This document shows positions 46,607 to 58,308 of a stretch of DNA of 64,000 nucleotides, in pieces. Source of the stretch: Cephalotus follicularis (taxonomy: Eukaryota; Streptophyta; Magnoliopsida; Oxalidales; Cephalotaceae); contig BDDD01006338.1 of the NCBI GenBank assembly GCA_001972305.1, forward strand, positions 1 through 64,000, written 5' to 3'. Position 1 is the stretch's first letter. Every line of letters starts with the position of its first letter. Made by a program: the position numbers and the translations under genes. A model generated the notes under the pieces. It was given only the letters and a program-made list of their open reading frames with translations. It had not been told where the DNA came from and did not search any database.

Positions 46607-49452
46607 TGGGTTTACCTGTTTGCTTTACTACTTCATGTCTAAATCCCTTAAGACATTCAAAAGATTCAGCTATGTGTGTCACTCGAAAAACTTACCGAAA
46701 TCGTGACGAATCACAGTATGAAGGTAATGAAGTAGTCAAGACCTTCATGTGCATTGTCTGACATTATACCACAAATGTCAGTGTGGATATATTACAATAT
46801 GTCCACTACCTTCTCCCCAGCTTTGGAGAAATGAAGATTTGGTCATTACACCAAGAAACATGATGTACACGTTGGAAAGAGACTCCCTGTCCTGGATGTC
46901 CAAAAGTCCATCCTTAACCAAACGTTTTTATCTACCTTCGCTAGAATGACCTAATCCACAATGCAAAAGGTTGTGAAGGATTTATATCAAATTTCTCTCG
47001 TAGTCTTTTATTATTAATTCCTTGCTCAATAGTTGGTGTTATTGTTTGATTAGTATTTAAGACTTAAAACTCATTATCTAGTTAATCAGTACCAACTGAT
47101 ACACAACTAGAAAATAATAGCCACTATGCATTTGTAATACATTGGATATGCTAATAAAAGTTTAGAACAAAAGTTCTTTACAATGTTTACAAGAGTTTAG
47201 TCTATATACAAAAGCCACATTGCTTTATACATACAAATCAAAATATCCTACAACATAAAAGTAGATCCTCGATCTTCATGTCATAGGTCCATTGCATCCT
47301 CAGCTCCCAGCTGCCTAGCTCCTCTTAGCATCTACAAAGAGTTACAAATGTTAGTCTCACAAAAGCTAAGTGGAATATAATAAATATGATAGTACCTAAC
47401 CCCAAGGCACCGTCTGCAATGGAAGCAAGAAATTGTGTGAAATTTCTCTTCCAGTATCCTAACTTCCCTTATAGAAGCAAGTATCTCCTTAATAAGCTTT
47501 TTAATCCTCTAATGATTGGCATCCACAAACCACGTGAAGTGGTTCCTTTTCTTTCTTCCTTATGAGCTCGTTGCCCTTGGAACTGGATCCTCTTGATCCA
47601 CCTCTCCCTGAGGTTGTTCCAGATGAATTAATAGGTATCACAGATTGTTTTGATCCAAACTGGTCCAAAACTACCTTATCAGTCCTCGACTGTGTGCCAA
47701 ACAACTCCTCTAGTTGTATCAACACGGCACAAAAGGTCTGTGAAGAAATACATAGCGTTTGCCAGATTGGCATCATGGCAACACTCGCAATGTATTGAGG
47801 TCTATGATCATCGTTCCACCACTTAGCCACCCTGGCCTTATGATGATCAGATGCATTGATCACTAATGTGCGGGGTATCTCAGTCATAACATGAGCAACT
47901 CTCATGCTCGTGAGTACTATGCGCAACCATTCAAAGAACGTGGATTATGTCGCTTAAGAAAATATAAAATATGCCAAATAACAGTGCTGTCTGCCATTTG
48001 AGTATATAGAATATGTTATCTAACAACCTATTAGAAGAAACAAGAAAGTAATTTAGCAGATTATTCAATTTCATGTTATTACCATAACTTTTCGTCTTTA
48101 GTAATTATGGCTCCTCCCACTATTCTAATCGTATCCCACACCTCCAGATGTGGAATTCGAGAAACACCCGCTTCCTACTGGGGATCGGAATCTATCTCGC
48201 AATACCATGGTCTCCGTTGTGGCTAGACAAACCATAATACCAAATAGGTAGGCATTTAGCATCAATTTGCATTAGGGCCTCGACCTTGAAATGCAAGATC
48301 CGATACAAGTTCAGCCTCACGAGCCATACAATCCAATGCTGTGGCGCTGCCAATAGTATGAACTCTGTATAAATCAGACCCACTACCCTCAAAGAAATAG
48401 ACCCGTTTTGATACCCGCCCGTGTGCAGGCCATCGGTACCGAAACATGACTACTTCCTTCCAATACTACCCCAATACTGATATTTAGTAGAAATGGTAAT
48501 ACGGGGGACCTCTGTTGTGGCAGTGCCATCCCCAATATATCCATACTAGTAAACGAAGGCGTGGAAGGCCAACGGCAGGACACCCTAGTGTCCCACCGCT
48601 TATGGACTTATTATTTCACAATTGGAGGAATTTGTGGTCTCATCAAATTTTAAATTACCAAAGCCGTTTATTAAATCAATTTTAATCTTCCAATCCATTT
48701 GGAACGGCTTATTATGCTTGACGTGTTTGGATTGTTTGCAAAAAGTAATCATCCATCTCATGCATCCTATGATCCACATAGAATAAAAAATGGCCTGGCT
48801 ATGGATTAAAACTATGAGAGATCACACAAGCATATGTGATCCCTCGGTCTCCTAGGTGAACTATTTTAAACTACTTTATTACAAAATGCACCATGCATAC
48901 ATGGTCTTCACTTGGTCTTACAATTTCCTTTATCTTCCTCTTCAAGTTCCTTTGTGATTCTTCTCTTATTTTATTTACAAAAATGAAATTTAACAAAATA
49001 CATTTAAAAAATAAAGAATAGAATACAAATGGAGGGAGTGAGAGAATTACACAAATAAGGAAAAATGGTGCTCGCAGGCAACCATATTACAGACCAAATT
49101 AAGTACATGATAATAAAGCAAATTAATCCTTCCACAAAAGAAATCAAAAGCTAGGTTCAATCGCATTGCCTACCATCATGCATAAGACATTTAAATCTAT
49201 ATCCACAATAGAAATAAATAAACACAAGCAATTTCAATTTCCGATGACCAATCGAAATAATCCCAAGATTGCCAATATTCCAATAAAACTCCCACTAAAT
49301 AATTTAAAATCTAGTTTCCCTCGGTTTAAGAAAAACTTAATTTTATAAAACAACAATGGGAATGGAATTAAATTAGAATCTCAGCTACTTTAATCATTCC
49401 AAAATAGTCACCCAAAATTGAAATTAAAGTCCATTTGATTATAAAACGGATC
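46607..49452 (-). pseudogene. Copia C internal region, gag side
   Basis: The Gag remnant is clearest at 47501-47926: AHVMTEIPRTLVINASDHHKA, KWWNDDHR and a Gly/Ser-rich C-terminal part with a Lys/Glu-rich segment. It matches the weaker copy in B (23070-23270). 46612-47480 is integrase/protease-side sequence too degraded for domains; 48000-49450 is the gag start and leader, AT-rich, with nothing else recognisable. Confidence 0.6.
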
Positions 49453-49464
49453 GCTCTGATACCA
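49453..49464 (-). other. Primer-binding site (Copia C)
   Basis: The minus strand reads TGGTATCAGAGC beside the 5' LTR, a perfect match to the initiator tRNA-Met 3' end. Confidence 0.8.
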
Positions 49465-49466
49465 CT

Positions 49467-51999
49467 TGTTGGAACCTGGGAGGGGTCCCGACCGATTTTG
49501 GGTCTAGGATGCAAGTGTGTAAAATTTTAATTTTTCAAAAACACCAAGACTGCAAGTCAATGTTCACAATTATATCTTACTACCGAATTCTATGCGCCTA
49601 GGATCTCCGTTTAATATTCAATCGAACAAAACGAAAAGTCAAGCATACATCCACATAACCGAAACCAATTCGGTAAACAACAAAAACATAAGATTTGGAA
49701 CCAAACAAACGTTGCCGGCTCCATCACTTTGCCTCTACATGCTTGCTGAAGCAATTGCCGGTTTCTGGCTAGTCCATAAAAAAGTCAACCAAGACACCAA
49801 CAGACTCCAAAAAATCCGTCGAGTTATTTCTGGAGGAGACGCGCCGGGAAGCACCCCGGAAGGAGGCGAACAACGGCAGGGACGCACTGAGTTTGGACTC
49901 AGTATGACTCGGTCAATGCGTCATTGACCAGAGGTGACATATGTGGATGAAAAAGACCCGATAAAGCCACTGGTGCCCGAGACTCAGTGAGACTTGGCCT
50001 AGAACGTGGCAAACAGACGGCAGCGAGTCAATCCGCCCGGCAAAAATAGGTTCGCCGTCACACCGCACAACCACAACCAGCACCTACAAACCACGGCCAA
50101 CACAACCCAACGTAAGACTCGTCGTGAATCGGCGCAGAATGTCGAGTCACGGTGCAAAACGCACTGAGTCGCCAAGGTCAACTCTGTGCGCACAAACCTG
50201 ACCAAACAATGCCGGTCAAACCCAGTCTAAGGCCAAAATAGGCAGAGCCAAGCATGGCTCCACCTACAAAGACCACTGCCGGCGGAAGAGAAGGCCGGCA
50301 GTGGGAGACGCGCCAAACGCGTCGTGCAAAACAGAGAGAGAGTGAAGAGAAAATTGGGAGAGAGAGAAGAGGAGAGTACCATGGATGAAGGTGCACCTCT
50401 TCCCCAGCCACCGACGCCACCGCGAATCATCTTCTACTGCCAGAACGCGGCGCAAGATGGATAACGCGTCTCTCTGGCCATACGCGCGTACCAGGCGCGC
50501 ACAAGGCGTACTCGGGACGTCAAACACAAAATGCCAAAGTCAAAAATGCCATGTGTGGTTCTCTTTTATTATTGCATTAAGAAATGCTTCTCTCTTGTTT
50601 TAAAAATGTGCACCCCGCACATGGTATGTTAAACATACTCCCACTGTGGTTTCTCTTAATATATCAATTTGACAATACGGTGATAAATTTAAATAAATAA
50701 ATAAACCACTAATCCCAAATTAATATATACTAGTTAAAACTATATTTACCGCCAAGCTAGCATGTGTGTAGCATGCATCGCTTTTCCAGTAATCAGATGG
50801 GACACGAAAGTCCGGTTTGAATCCAGTACGACTATAAATTTCCCAGAACATCCCATGAGTTCTTGTACGACTATCCCAATATTCTTGACTATTAAAAGAG
50901 CCCCAGTGTTAATCCCATCACCCCCCGGATCCGTAGAATCAAATACGTCTATAAGTCGACATCCGATTAAACCAGTACTTTATCCAGTCAATGGCATATG
51001 TGTCATGTATCCTACGTTATACTTAGCTCCGACCGTGACCTAGGGTTCAGAATAATGTCACCCCTAGGTAAAGTCGCGATAAATATAAATTCACGTAGAC
51101 ATTGAGACTTTCGGCAAACCTCCCCGGAAACCTCATTTCCAGTCTTCCTATACCTGATCAGGGTTTTATGAGTCTCAACGGACAAAAATAATATAGAGCC
51201 GATCACCCTTCATACTGGTGTGACGATCCCTTATGGCGAACTCACCCATACATCTCAATAAAGCTCCCACTAGGCCCAAAGACAATCCTTTTGCCAGCAC
51301 GTGGCTAGTGCTGGGAAGGCAGAAATCAAATCCAAGTAGTTACAACACAATGCATGCCAGCCGCTCAGGTCTAACGATACAACGTAGCTCCACAAATGGT
51401 CTACTAGTCACCATAGACTATACACTACCGAGACTATAGGAATCCTATTGACATAGGTATGACTTTAAAAATAGGTTGCCTATGGTGGGTCTGTTCAGTC
51501 TCATGCTCCTTAGCACGAACCCCGCATTATGGTTTAGGATAAATCTAAATGGTAACGAGATAATCCATCCTCCACTAAACCCGGGAGCAAGCATAATAGG
51601 GCAAGTCTTTGCGGTTCATCTATTGCCCTAAGAAAGTGAACCTATGACCTGGAACGTTCTATCAGAAGGGAGTAAGGATGTCATTCTCATAACCTCTCAG
51701 GCATGAGATCCAACCCCTCGAACAACAGTGCACTATATGTGTGATGGGATGACATGGTGATCACCCAATCCATTTAAGATGGTTTGGGATATACATATAG
51801 CGGGTTGCCTTTGTTGATTGAATATGCACTATTAAGCACGAAAAGGAATTTAGATTGTATAAATAGAGAGTGTAATATACACAGATGCAGTCGCCCCGCG
51901 GCTTAAAGATATATCTCCAGTTAAGGAGTGCATCTCATACATACATATATATTTTTGCAGAGCCACCTCGTGGCATGCAGGGACACCCCTATTGTAACA
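49467..51999 (-). repeat. 5' LTR of Copia C
   Basis: TGTTGGAACC...TTGTAACA, the partner of 33892-36434, followed by the GAGAG duplication. Carries the GACTCG-like array at 49880-50180. Confidence 0.85.
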
Positions 52000-52004
52000 G
52001 AGAG

Positions 52005-52926
52005 ACCAATATTAGAGAGGGTTGACCCTCTCTTCTCTACTCCACTTATGAATGCTACTCTAGTCTGCCAGTAGAGTGAGGACCTCCTCCTAGAACGCCA
52101 AGAGCGTATAGTCTATTACTCGTCAAGAAAGACCAAGAAGAACTTATATATGCTTTGAAAGGATTTTGGAATGATATGGATACTGAATGATAATGGCATT
52201 GGTGGGAATCCTATGGATATGGTTAGTAAATGGTGTCTATGGAAAATGACAAATTTCTAAATGCTAGTTTTCATAGCATGGGTTATATCGATTGTCATGC
52301 ATACATCTCACATATTGTACATATTTTTGCTGCACTTTTATATGTTCCTTGCATATGTATATCCTACACAACCTTCGGGTTGCTGACTCATTCATTGTAA
52401 TGGATGAGTTAGGTCCAGGTGATGTGCAGCAGAGATTAGTGGGGCTAAATCGCAGGGTACGAATCTACATCTCCTTTGACCTATCTTGTATAAATATGGT
52501 TTTGAAAATGTACAAAGGTTACATAAGAGACATGTTTTATATTCAGCTATTGACCCGTCGGCATGTGGCAGTGCTTGGTTTATACGTATGTTGATGTAAA
52601 GGATATGGATGGATCCATTTATTGTGATTATTGCTGATTTCCTCCTAAGGGAGTGCGGATTGTTGAGGGCTGATCCCATATTATAAATTGAGTTTTTCTT
52701 TACAGGGGGCATAGTCCAATAAACGAATACTTCATGCCCGATTTTTGGGAGATTATAAGAGTTAGATTTTATTCGATTTAATTATTTTGCTGATGTTATA
52801 TGATTGTTTAAAGTTTTAAATTTATAGCACTTTTTGGAGTATGATTTATATGATATGAATGAATTGAAGGGATGGTATATCACACGTTGAGTCGTGGGGG
52901 TTACTCTCACTGTTTGGGGTGTGACA
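52005..52926 (+). repeat. Gypsy LTR 'E', right part
   Basis: Resumes after the insertion of C and ends CACTGTTTGGGGTGTGACA. Contains CGGCATGTGGCAGTGCTTGG, parallel to the block at 14165 in the LTR of A. Copia F sequence follows. Confidence 0.65.
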
Positions 52927-54355
52927 GAACAACCCCAATTTTTCAAGAACCAAAACGATGTTTCTTGCCTGTCCACATCTCAAATGGGGTTTTTGGAGCA
53001 GATTTTGTTGGTACCAAGTTCAATACATGAACTGCATTCTATAAGGCATAGCCACAGAAAGATAGGGGAAGATCTACGTCACTAATCATGCTGTGTTCCA
53101 TGTCAAGCAAGGTACGGATCCTCCTCTCAGATACATTATTATGCTACGATGTACCCTGAGGTGTCCACTGAGAGACAATCCCATCACCTCTAACATAATC
53201 CAAGAATTCAATTTAGAGGTACTCTCCACCATGATCTGATGCAAAGCATTCAGACATTTACTTGTCTATTTCTCTACTTCCAATCTGTAGTCTTTGAACT
53301 TTTCAATGGCTTCAGATTTGTGCCTCATGAGATACAAATACCCAAACCGTGAATAATCATCCGTAAAGGTTCTGAAGTACGGATAGCCTCCTCTACTTGG
53401 AACTGTCATAGGACCACAAACATCAGAATGTACGAGTCCTAACAGTTCATCAGATCTCTACCAATGCCCTATAAAGGGTGATTGGGTTATTTTACCCTCA
53501 AATGGGGTTTTGGGGGCAGATTTTGCTAGTACCAAGTTCAATACATGAACTGCAGTCTGTAAGGCATAGCCACAGAAAGACAGTGGAAGATCTGCAATGC
53601 TCATCATGTTACGTACCATGTCAAGCAAGGTACAGTTCCACCTCTCGGATACACTATTATGCTACGGTGTACCCGAAGGTGTTCACTAATCTAGGGATTC
53701 AGTGGAGAGGTGCTCTCCAGCACGATCTGATCGCAAAGCTTTCATACATTTACCTCTATGTTTCTCTACTTGCAATCTGTAGTCTTTAAACTTTTCAAAT
53801 GCTTCACATTTGTTCCTTATGAGATACAAATAACCAAACCGCTCATAATCATCAGTAAAGGTTATGAAGTAGGGATAACCTCCTTTAATTGGAAAAGTCA
53901 TACGACCACAGACATCAGAATGTACAAGTCCTAACAGTTTTGTAGATCTCTACCCTTGCCCTGTAAAGGGTGATTTGGTCATTTTACCCTTCAGGCAGGG
54001 TTCATAGGTTGGATATGTTTCAAAATGACCGATACGAATGTATACCTCATCAACCAACATGCAAACTCTATTCTCGGCTATATGACGAAGTCTACAATGC
54101 CAAAGGTAGGTTTTGTTGAAATTATCTCTCTTTCATTTATTTTCTTTTTGCATATTGAAAATAATTTCATGTTTATTCAATATATATAAACCATCAGTAA
54201 GGAAACATTTTGCATGTATTATATCATTCATCAAAATGGTACAACACTTGTCTTTGATTACAATATGAAAACCTTCTGCGTCTAACGTCGGAATTGATAT
54301 AATATTGCACAAATTGTGAGGTGAATAAGTACAATGTTTGAGCACACGACTCTAG
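52927..54355 (-). pseudogene. Copia integrase/protease-end remnant (element F) with a tandem duplication
   Basis: Minus strand: GGYPYFITFTDDYERFGYLYLI and KTYRLQVEKHRGK-like DYRLQVEKHRGKCMKALRSDRAGEHLS (53686-53901) is a Copia integrase core with its DD and RSDxGxE-type blocks. MLKHCTYSPHNLCNIISIPTLDAEGF (54200-54345) is the end of protease leading to the pre-integrase region. A stretch of about 518 bp is present twice in direct order (52979-53496 and 53497-53993). Heavily broken. Probably part of the same element as 10994-12036 and 58309-59123. Confidence 0.75.
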
Positions 54356-54524
54356 TGTAACGCCCGGTATTTTCCCTGAATGTAACACTTCGATTTATGA
54401 TGTAATCTTAAACTTGATTTAATAAGAATGCTGAGTTTTTGAACTTAAAAGATGCTTGCAAACCCTATTTATAGACTTGGAAATGGAATGTGTGTGTCAA
54501 AGTTTGAAACGGCACTGTTTTGGG

Positions 54525-54690
54525 ATAAAGACATCGGCGTCTTTGGAAATACGTCGATGCCTATAAGGATTGAGGTACACGTGAATACATGGGCATGCAC
54601 GTCGACTTTGGGAGAAGGCATCGACACCTTCTTACAAAAATGGAAAAGACATCGACGTCTAAGGAAAGACGTCGATGCCTTTGTAAAGAA
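54525..54690 (+). repeat. U3 array of GACATCGACGTC-like motifs (M1)
   Basis: Six copies of RACRTCGRYGYC lie near 54530, 54551, 54598, 54618, 54649 and 54668, upstream of the promoter candidate. Confidence 0.7.
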
Positions 54691-55449
54691 CATCTGTCGT
54701 GCTTTTTCGCTGGCAGAAGTAACGTGCAAGGGGATCTTGGGGGCTTTAGCAGACACCTTTTCAAGTTCCTTGTGATGTGTTGAGCATGTCGGTGTGTTGC
54801 CAGGAATGCTCAGAACATGCCCTCACATGGAACATGCAAGGGATTACCACCCTCACATGCAACCTGCAAAAGAAAGAAAGAAGAAGACAAAGGAGAAAAT
54901 GCAGAAATCTGGAAAGTGGGAGAGAACATGAGTGTGCCTGTTAAATACCAGAAGATGAAGGTTGAGGGGGAGCCATCTGCATAAAAATAACCCTCCCCAC
55001 TTATCTCTCTAATTTTAAAACACAAGAGGAAAGGAAAGAAAGGGAACAGTGAGTGAGCGAGCCACCATTGTTGACCAAGGAAGCTTGGAGCTTGCACAAA
55101 AACTGCTAGGACAAACCAGGGAACTTCCAAGCCATACCTGGGGACTCAAGTGACTTCGTGGAATAATAAAAGAGATGGACTTTCGGCTTCTAACTTGAGG
55201 CAAGAGGTAGGGGAAAGCCATACTGTAAATTCGAGTTTGATATCTATGCATGGTTTATGATTTTGGATGTACAAAATGCATGATTCTTGGAATGTTATTG
55301 TTACTGGATTGATGCCATGATATGCTAAATATGTTTAGAGTATCTGCATATTAGCTCCCTGCATCGTTTACCTATTATCATGCATGATTATAGGTTGTTA
55401 GGGCCACTGTTTGTTAAGTCGTGAGGTAGAAGACGACTACTGATGGAAA

Positions 55450-55780
55450 AAACATCGACACCTTTTATATAACATCGACGTCTTTTTAGTTTTGCCTTGT
55501 TACTGAATGAAAGGGATCGACGTATATGGAAAGACATCGAAACCCTAGGTTACCTACCTGGATTTTGACGTGAAAGACATCGACGCCTAAGGTTCCTACC
55601 TTAACGCGTCGACGCCATCAACAACACGCTGGAATTTTAAGGTTCCAGACATTGAGAGTCAACGCGTGAGAAATGGACATCGACGTCTTCTGTGGAAGAA
55701 CGTGCTGACACTGAGACCTGGACATCGAAGCCTAACATGAAAGACATCGACGCCTTTGAGAAAGAAGTCGACGTCATTGT
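55450..55780 (+). repeat. Downstream array of GACATCGACGYC-like motifs (M1)
   Basis: A dozen or so copies (near 55452, 55473, 55508, 55530, 55576, 55605, 55655, 55677, 55718, 55744 and 55768), downstream of the promoter candidate and matching 5645-5915 in the solo LTR. Confidence 0.75.
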
Positions 55781-56384
55781 TACTGTTTGGGGATTTCTTC
55801 ATCTAACGATAAGAAACGATCCCGATTCCTGTTAAGGTGCATTTGAGCATATGTATGCACTTCATACGCACTGTTTATTGCCTGTTTAGATACTGTTTGT
55901 GAATTGTTTATGATTTCTAAAGGTATTGATATTTAGAAATGCATATATGAACTCGGAATATGATATTTTGAGTATGAAAATATGTATTGGTTAAACAACA
56001 TATTTTCAACCGAACTGATAAACAATTTACACTACTGAAACTGTTTATTGATGTTTTCTACTGAAAATGTCTATTTTCAAATGTTGTCATTTTGGGAAAC
56101 ATTTTGAAAAACAACTGCCTGTTGTCGATCAAATCGATCACTACTGTTTACTGTACTGTTATTGTTTAAATTCACTGTTTGCTCTGAGAATTGCTTGTGA
56201 TTGTGTTTGAGCAGCTAGTTGCATGGCGGAGGTTGCCAGTGCCGACTAGTGGCATGGTTGTACCTAGGGGCCTGGAACATGGCTAGGTGACTCACTGTAC
56301 TGTTGCCTCGCTCGGTTGCCCGAAGTGGGGACCGTAGTAGGAGTGTAGCGTGGGGCCAGGAGTTGGCAGCGCTATATACTGTTG

Positions 56385-56540
56385 TTGTGGTCCTGGGTAG
56401 ACATACTGCCTGTTGTGGTCCGATGTGGACATCCTGACTGTTGTTGTGGTCCTATGCGGACATACTGTACTGTACTGTTTATTGGTCCTTCGCGGACATT
56501 ACTGTGATTGTTGATGTAGCCCTGGCCGGGTTACTACTGT
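56385..56540 (+). repeat. GGTCC...GGACATACTG minisatellite in M1
   Basis: Four to five degenerate units of about 28-36 bp share TGTTGTGGTCC and GCGGACATACTG. The solo LTR has a diverged counterpart at about 4925-5110. Confidence 0.65.
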
Positions 56541-56573
56541 ACTGTTACTGTATACATATATTTCTTATAGATG

Positions 56574-56574
56574 N
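56574..56574. other. Single undetermined base (N)
   Basis: The only ambiguous base noticed in the window. It lies exactly at the head-to-head junction of M1 and M2. Confidence 0.95.
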
Positions 56575-57867
56575 CACGTCAGGCGTCGATGTCCAAGTCC
56601 CAGTATCAGCGCGTTCTTCTACAGAAGGCGTCGATGTTATATAAAAGGCGTCGATGTCTTTCACATCTAAAACCAGGTAGGTAGCGTAAGGCGTCGATGT
56701 CTTTCCATAGACGTCGATCCCTTCCAATCAGTAACAAGGCAAAACTTAAAAGACATCGATGTTCAACTAAAGGAGTCGATGTCTTTTCCCACAGTAGTCG
56801 TCTTCTACCTCACGACTTAACAAACAGTGGCCTTAACAACCCATAATCATGCATAACAACAGGAAATCGAGGCAAGGAACTAACATGCAGATACACAGAA
56901 CATATCTAGCATATCATGGTATAAATCCAGTAACAAAACCAGTACAAGTTTTATGCATATTTTACATCCAAAACCATAAGCCATGCATAAATATCAAACT
57001 CGAAATTACAGTAAGGCTTTCCCCTACCTCTGGCCTTAAGTTAGAAGCCGAAAGTCCACCGCTTTTAGTATTCCACGAAGTCACTTGACTCCCCAGGTAT
57101 GGCTTGGAAGCTCCCTGGTTCATCCTAGCAGTTGGTGTGCAAGCTCCAAGCTCCCTTGCTCAACAATGGCACACACACACACACACTCACTATCTTATTC
57201 CCTCTCTTTCTTCTGGTGTTAAAAATCGAGAGAGATAAGTGGGGAGGGTTATTCTTATGCAGATAGCTCTCCCCCGACATCCTTCTTCTGTCATTTAACA
57301 ACCAAATTCGTGCTCTCACCCACTTTCCAGATTTCTGCATATTCTCTTTGTCTTTTTCTTTCTTTCTTATGAAGGTAGCATGTGAGGGTGGTAATCCTTG
57401 CATGTTCCATGTGAGGCAGGTTTCGGAACATGCTAGGCAACATACCATTGTGATTAACACATCACAATGCACTCAAAAAGGCATCTGGTAAAGCCTTATA
57501 AAAATCCCCCTTGCATGTTACTCTGCCGACGAAGAACGTGATGGCCATTCTTACAAAAGCGTTGACGTCTTTCATTAGACGTCGATGTCTTTTCCATTTT
57601 TGTAAGAAGGTGTCGATGCCTTCACTCCATGTCGACGTTCATTCATGTGTGCCTCACACCCCAAAGGCGTCGACGTCTTTCCAAAGACGTCGATGTCTTT
57701 GTCCAAAACAGTGCCGTTTCAAGCTTTAACATACTCATTCCATTCCAAAACCATAACTAGGGTTTGTAAGCATCTTTTGAGTCCAAAACTCAACATTCTC
57801 ATTAAATCAAGTTAAATGATTACATCATAATTTGAAATATTACATTCAGGAAAATACCGGGGTTACA
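56575..57867 (-). repeat. Gypsy LTR 'M2', inverted copy
   Basis: Reads as the reverse complement of about 54356-55750. Ends CCGGGGTTACA, followed by a polypurine tract (minus strand AAATTTCTTGAAGGAGGGGTGGA, split across 57868-57892), so it is the 3' LTR of a minus-strand element. By eye the arms differ by more than 10%. Confidence 0.75.
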
Positions 57868-58065
57868 TCCACCCCTCCTTCAAGAAATTTCGTCCTCGAA
57901 ATTTATCTCAATACTAGAACAGGCGCGGGTAGCGTTCTCGGATGTCCTTCTCACGCTCCCAAGTTGCCTCATCAGGTTTGTGAAACTGCCATTGAACCTT
58001 GACCATAGAAATAGTTCGGTTCCTCAAAGTCTGCATCTTCCAATCGAGAATCCACACAGGTAATT
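57868..58065 (-). pseudogene. Gypsy integrase chromodomain-like tail fragment (locus M)
   Basis: The minus strand encodes a short tail with LRNRTISMVKVQWQFHKPDEATWEREKDIRE-like sequence, the homologue of 40170-40290 in D and 63600-63720 in K (fewer than 20 residues are quoted in those entries). It is all that is left of the coding part of this copy. Confidence 0.65.
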
Positions 58066-58308
58066 TGTAACGCCCGGTATTTTCCTGAATGTAATATTTC
58101 GATTTATGATGTAATCATTAATCTGGATTTAATGAGAATGTTGAGTTTTAACCTCAAAAGATGCTTGCAAACCCTAGTTATGGACTTAGAAATGGAGTGT
58201 GTATGTTAAAGCTTGAAACGGCGCTGTTTTGGCCAAAAGACATCGACGTCTTTTGGAAAGACGTCGACTCCTTTGTGACCTAGGGCACACGTGAATGCAT
58301 GGGCATGC
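58066..58308 (+). repeat. Gypsy LTR 'M3' piece
   Basis: A third copy of the same LTR start, TGTAACGCCCGG, parallel to 54356-54600 at high identity. Copia F sequence follows. Confidence 0.7.

Larger units (their letters stand above)
33892..51999 (-). mobile_element. Copia element 'C', fossil, carrying Gypsy D
   Basis: Flanked by a perfect 5-bp duplication, GAGAG at 33887-33891 and 52000-52004. The LTRs (33892-36434 and 49467-51999) are about 2.54 kb each, starting TGTTGGAACC and ending TAACA, and differ by about 7% by eye. The internal region of about 5.1 kb is split by element D (38673-46606). Minus strand. RT and Gag traces are recognisable but strongly broken, so it probably depended on other copies for movement. 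Confidence 0.85.
54356..56573 (+). repeat. Gypsy LTR 'M1' (solo-LTR family), plus orientation
   Basis: Starts TGTAACGCCCGG and follows the solo LTR at 4330-6988 read on its own strand. Contains the U3 array (54525-54690), a TA-rich promoter candidate (GCATAAAAATAACC near 54977), the second array (55450-55780) and GGACATACTG-type minisatellite units (56385-56540). Ends at the N at 56574, where the inverted copy M2 begins. Confidence 0.75.

Noticed and set aside
14332-52896. A second hairpin near the LTR ends of A (14332-14349, CCACG/CGTGG) and E (52883-52896, CACG/CGTG)
   Set aside because: The related LTR G lacks a good stem at the matching place (10949-10967), so the support is two short stems only.
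57173-57187. CA dinucleotide run as a feature of its own
   Set aside because: It is a short microsatellite of about seven units within LTR M2, of no evident significance.
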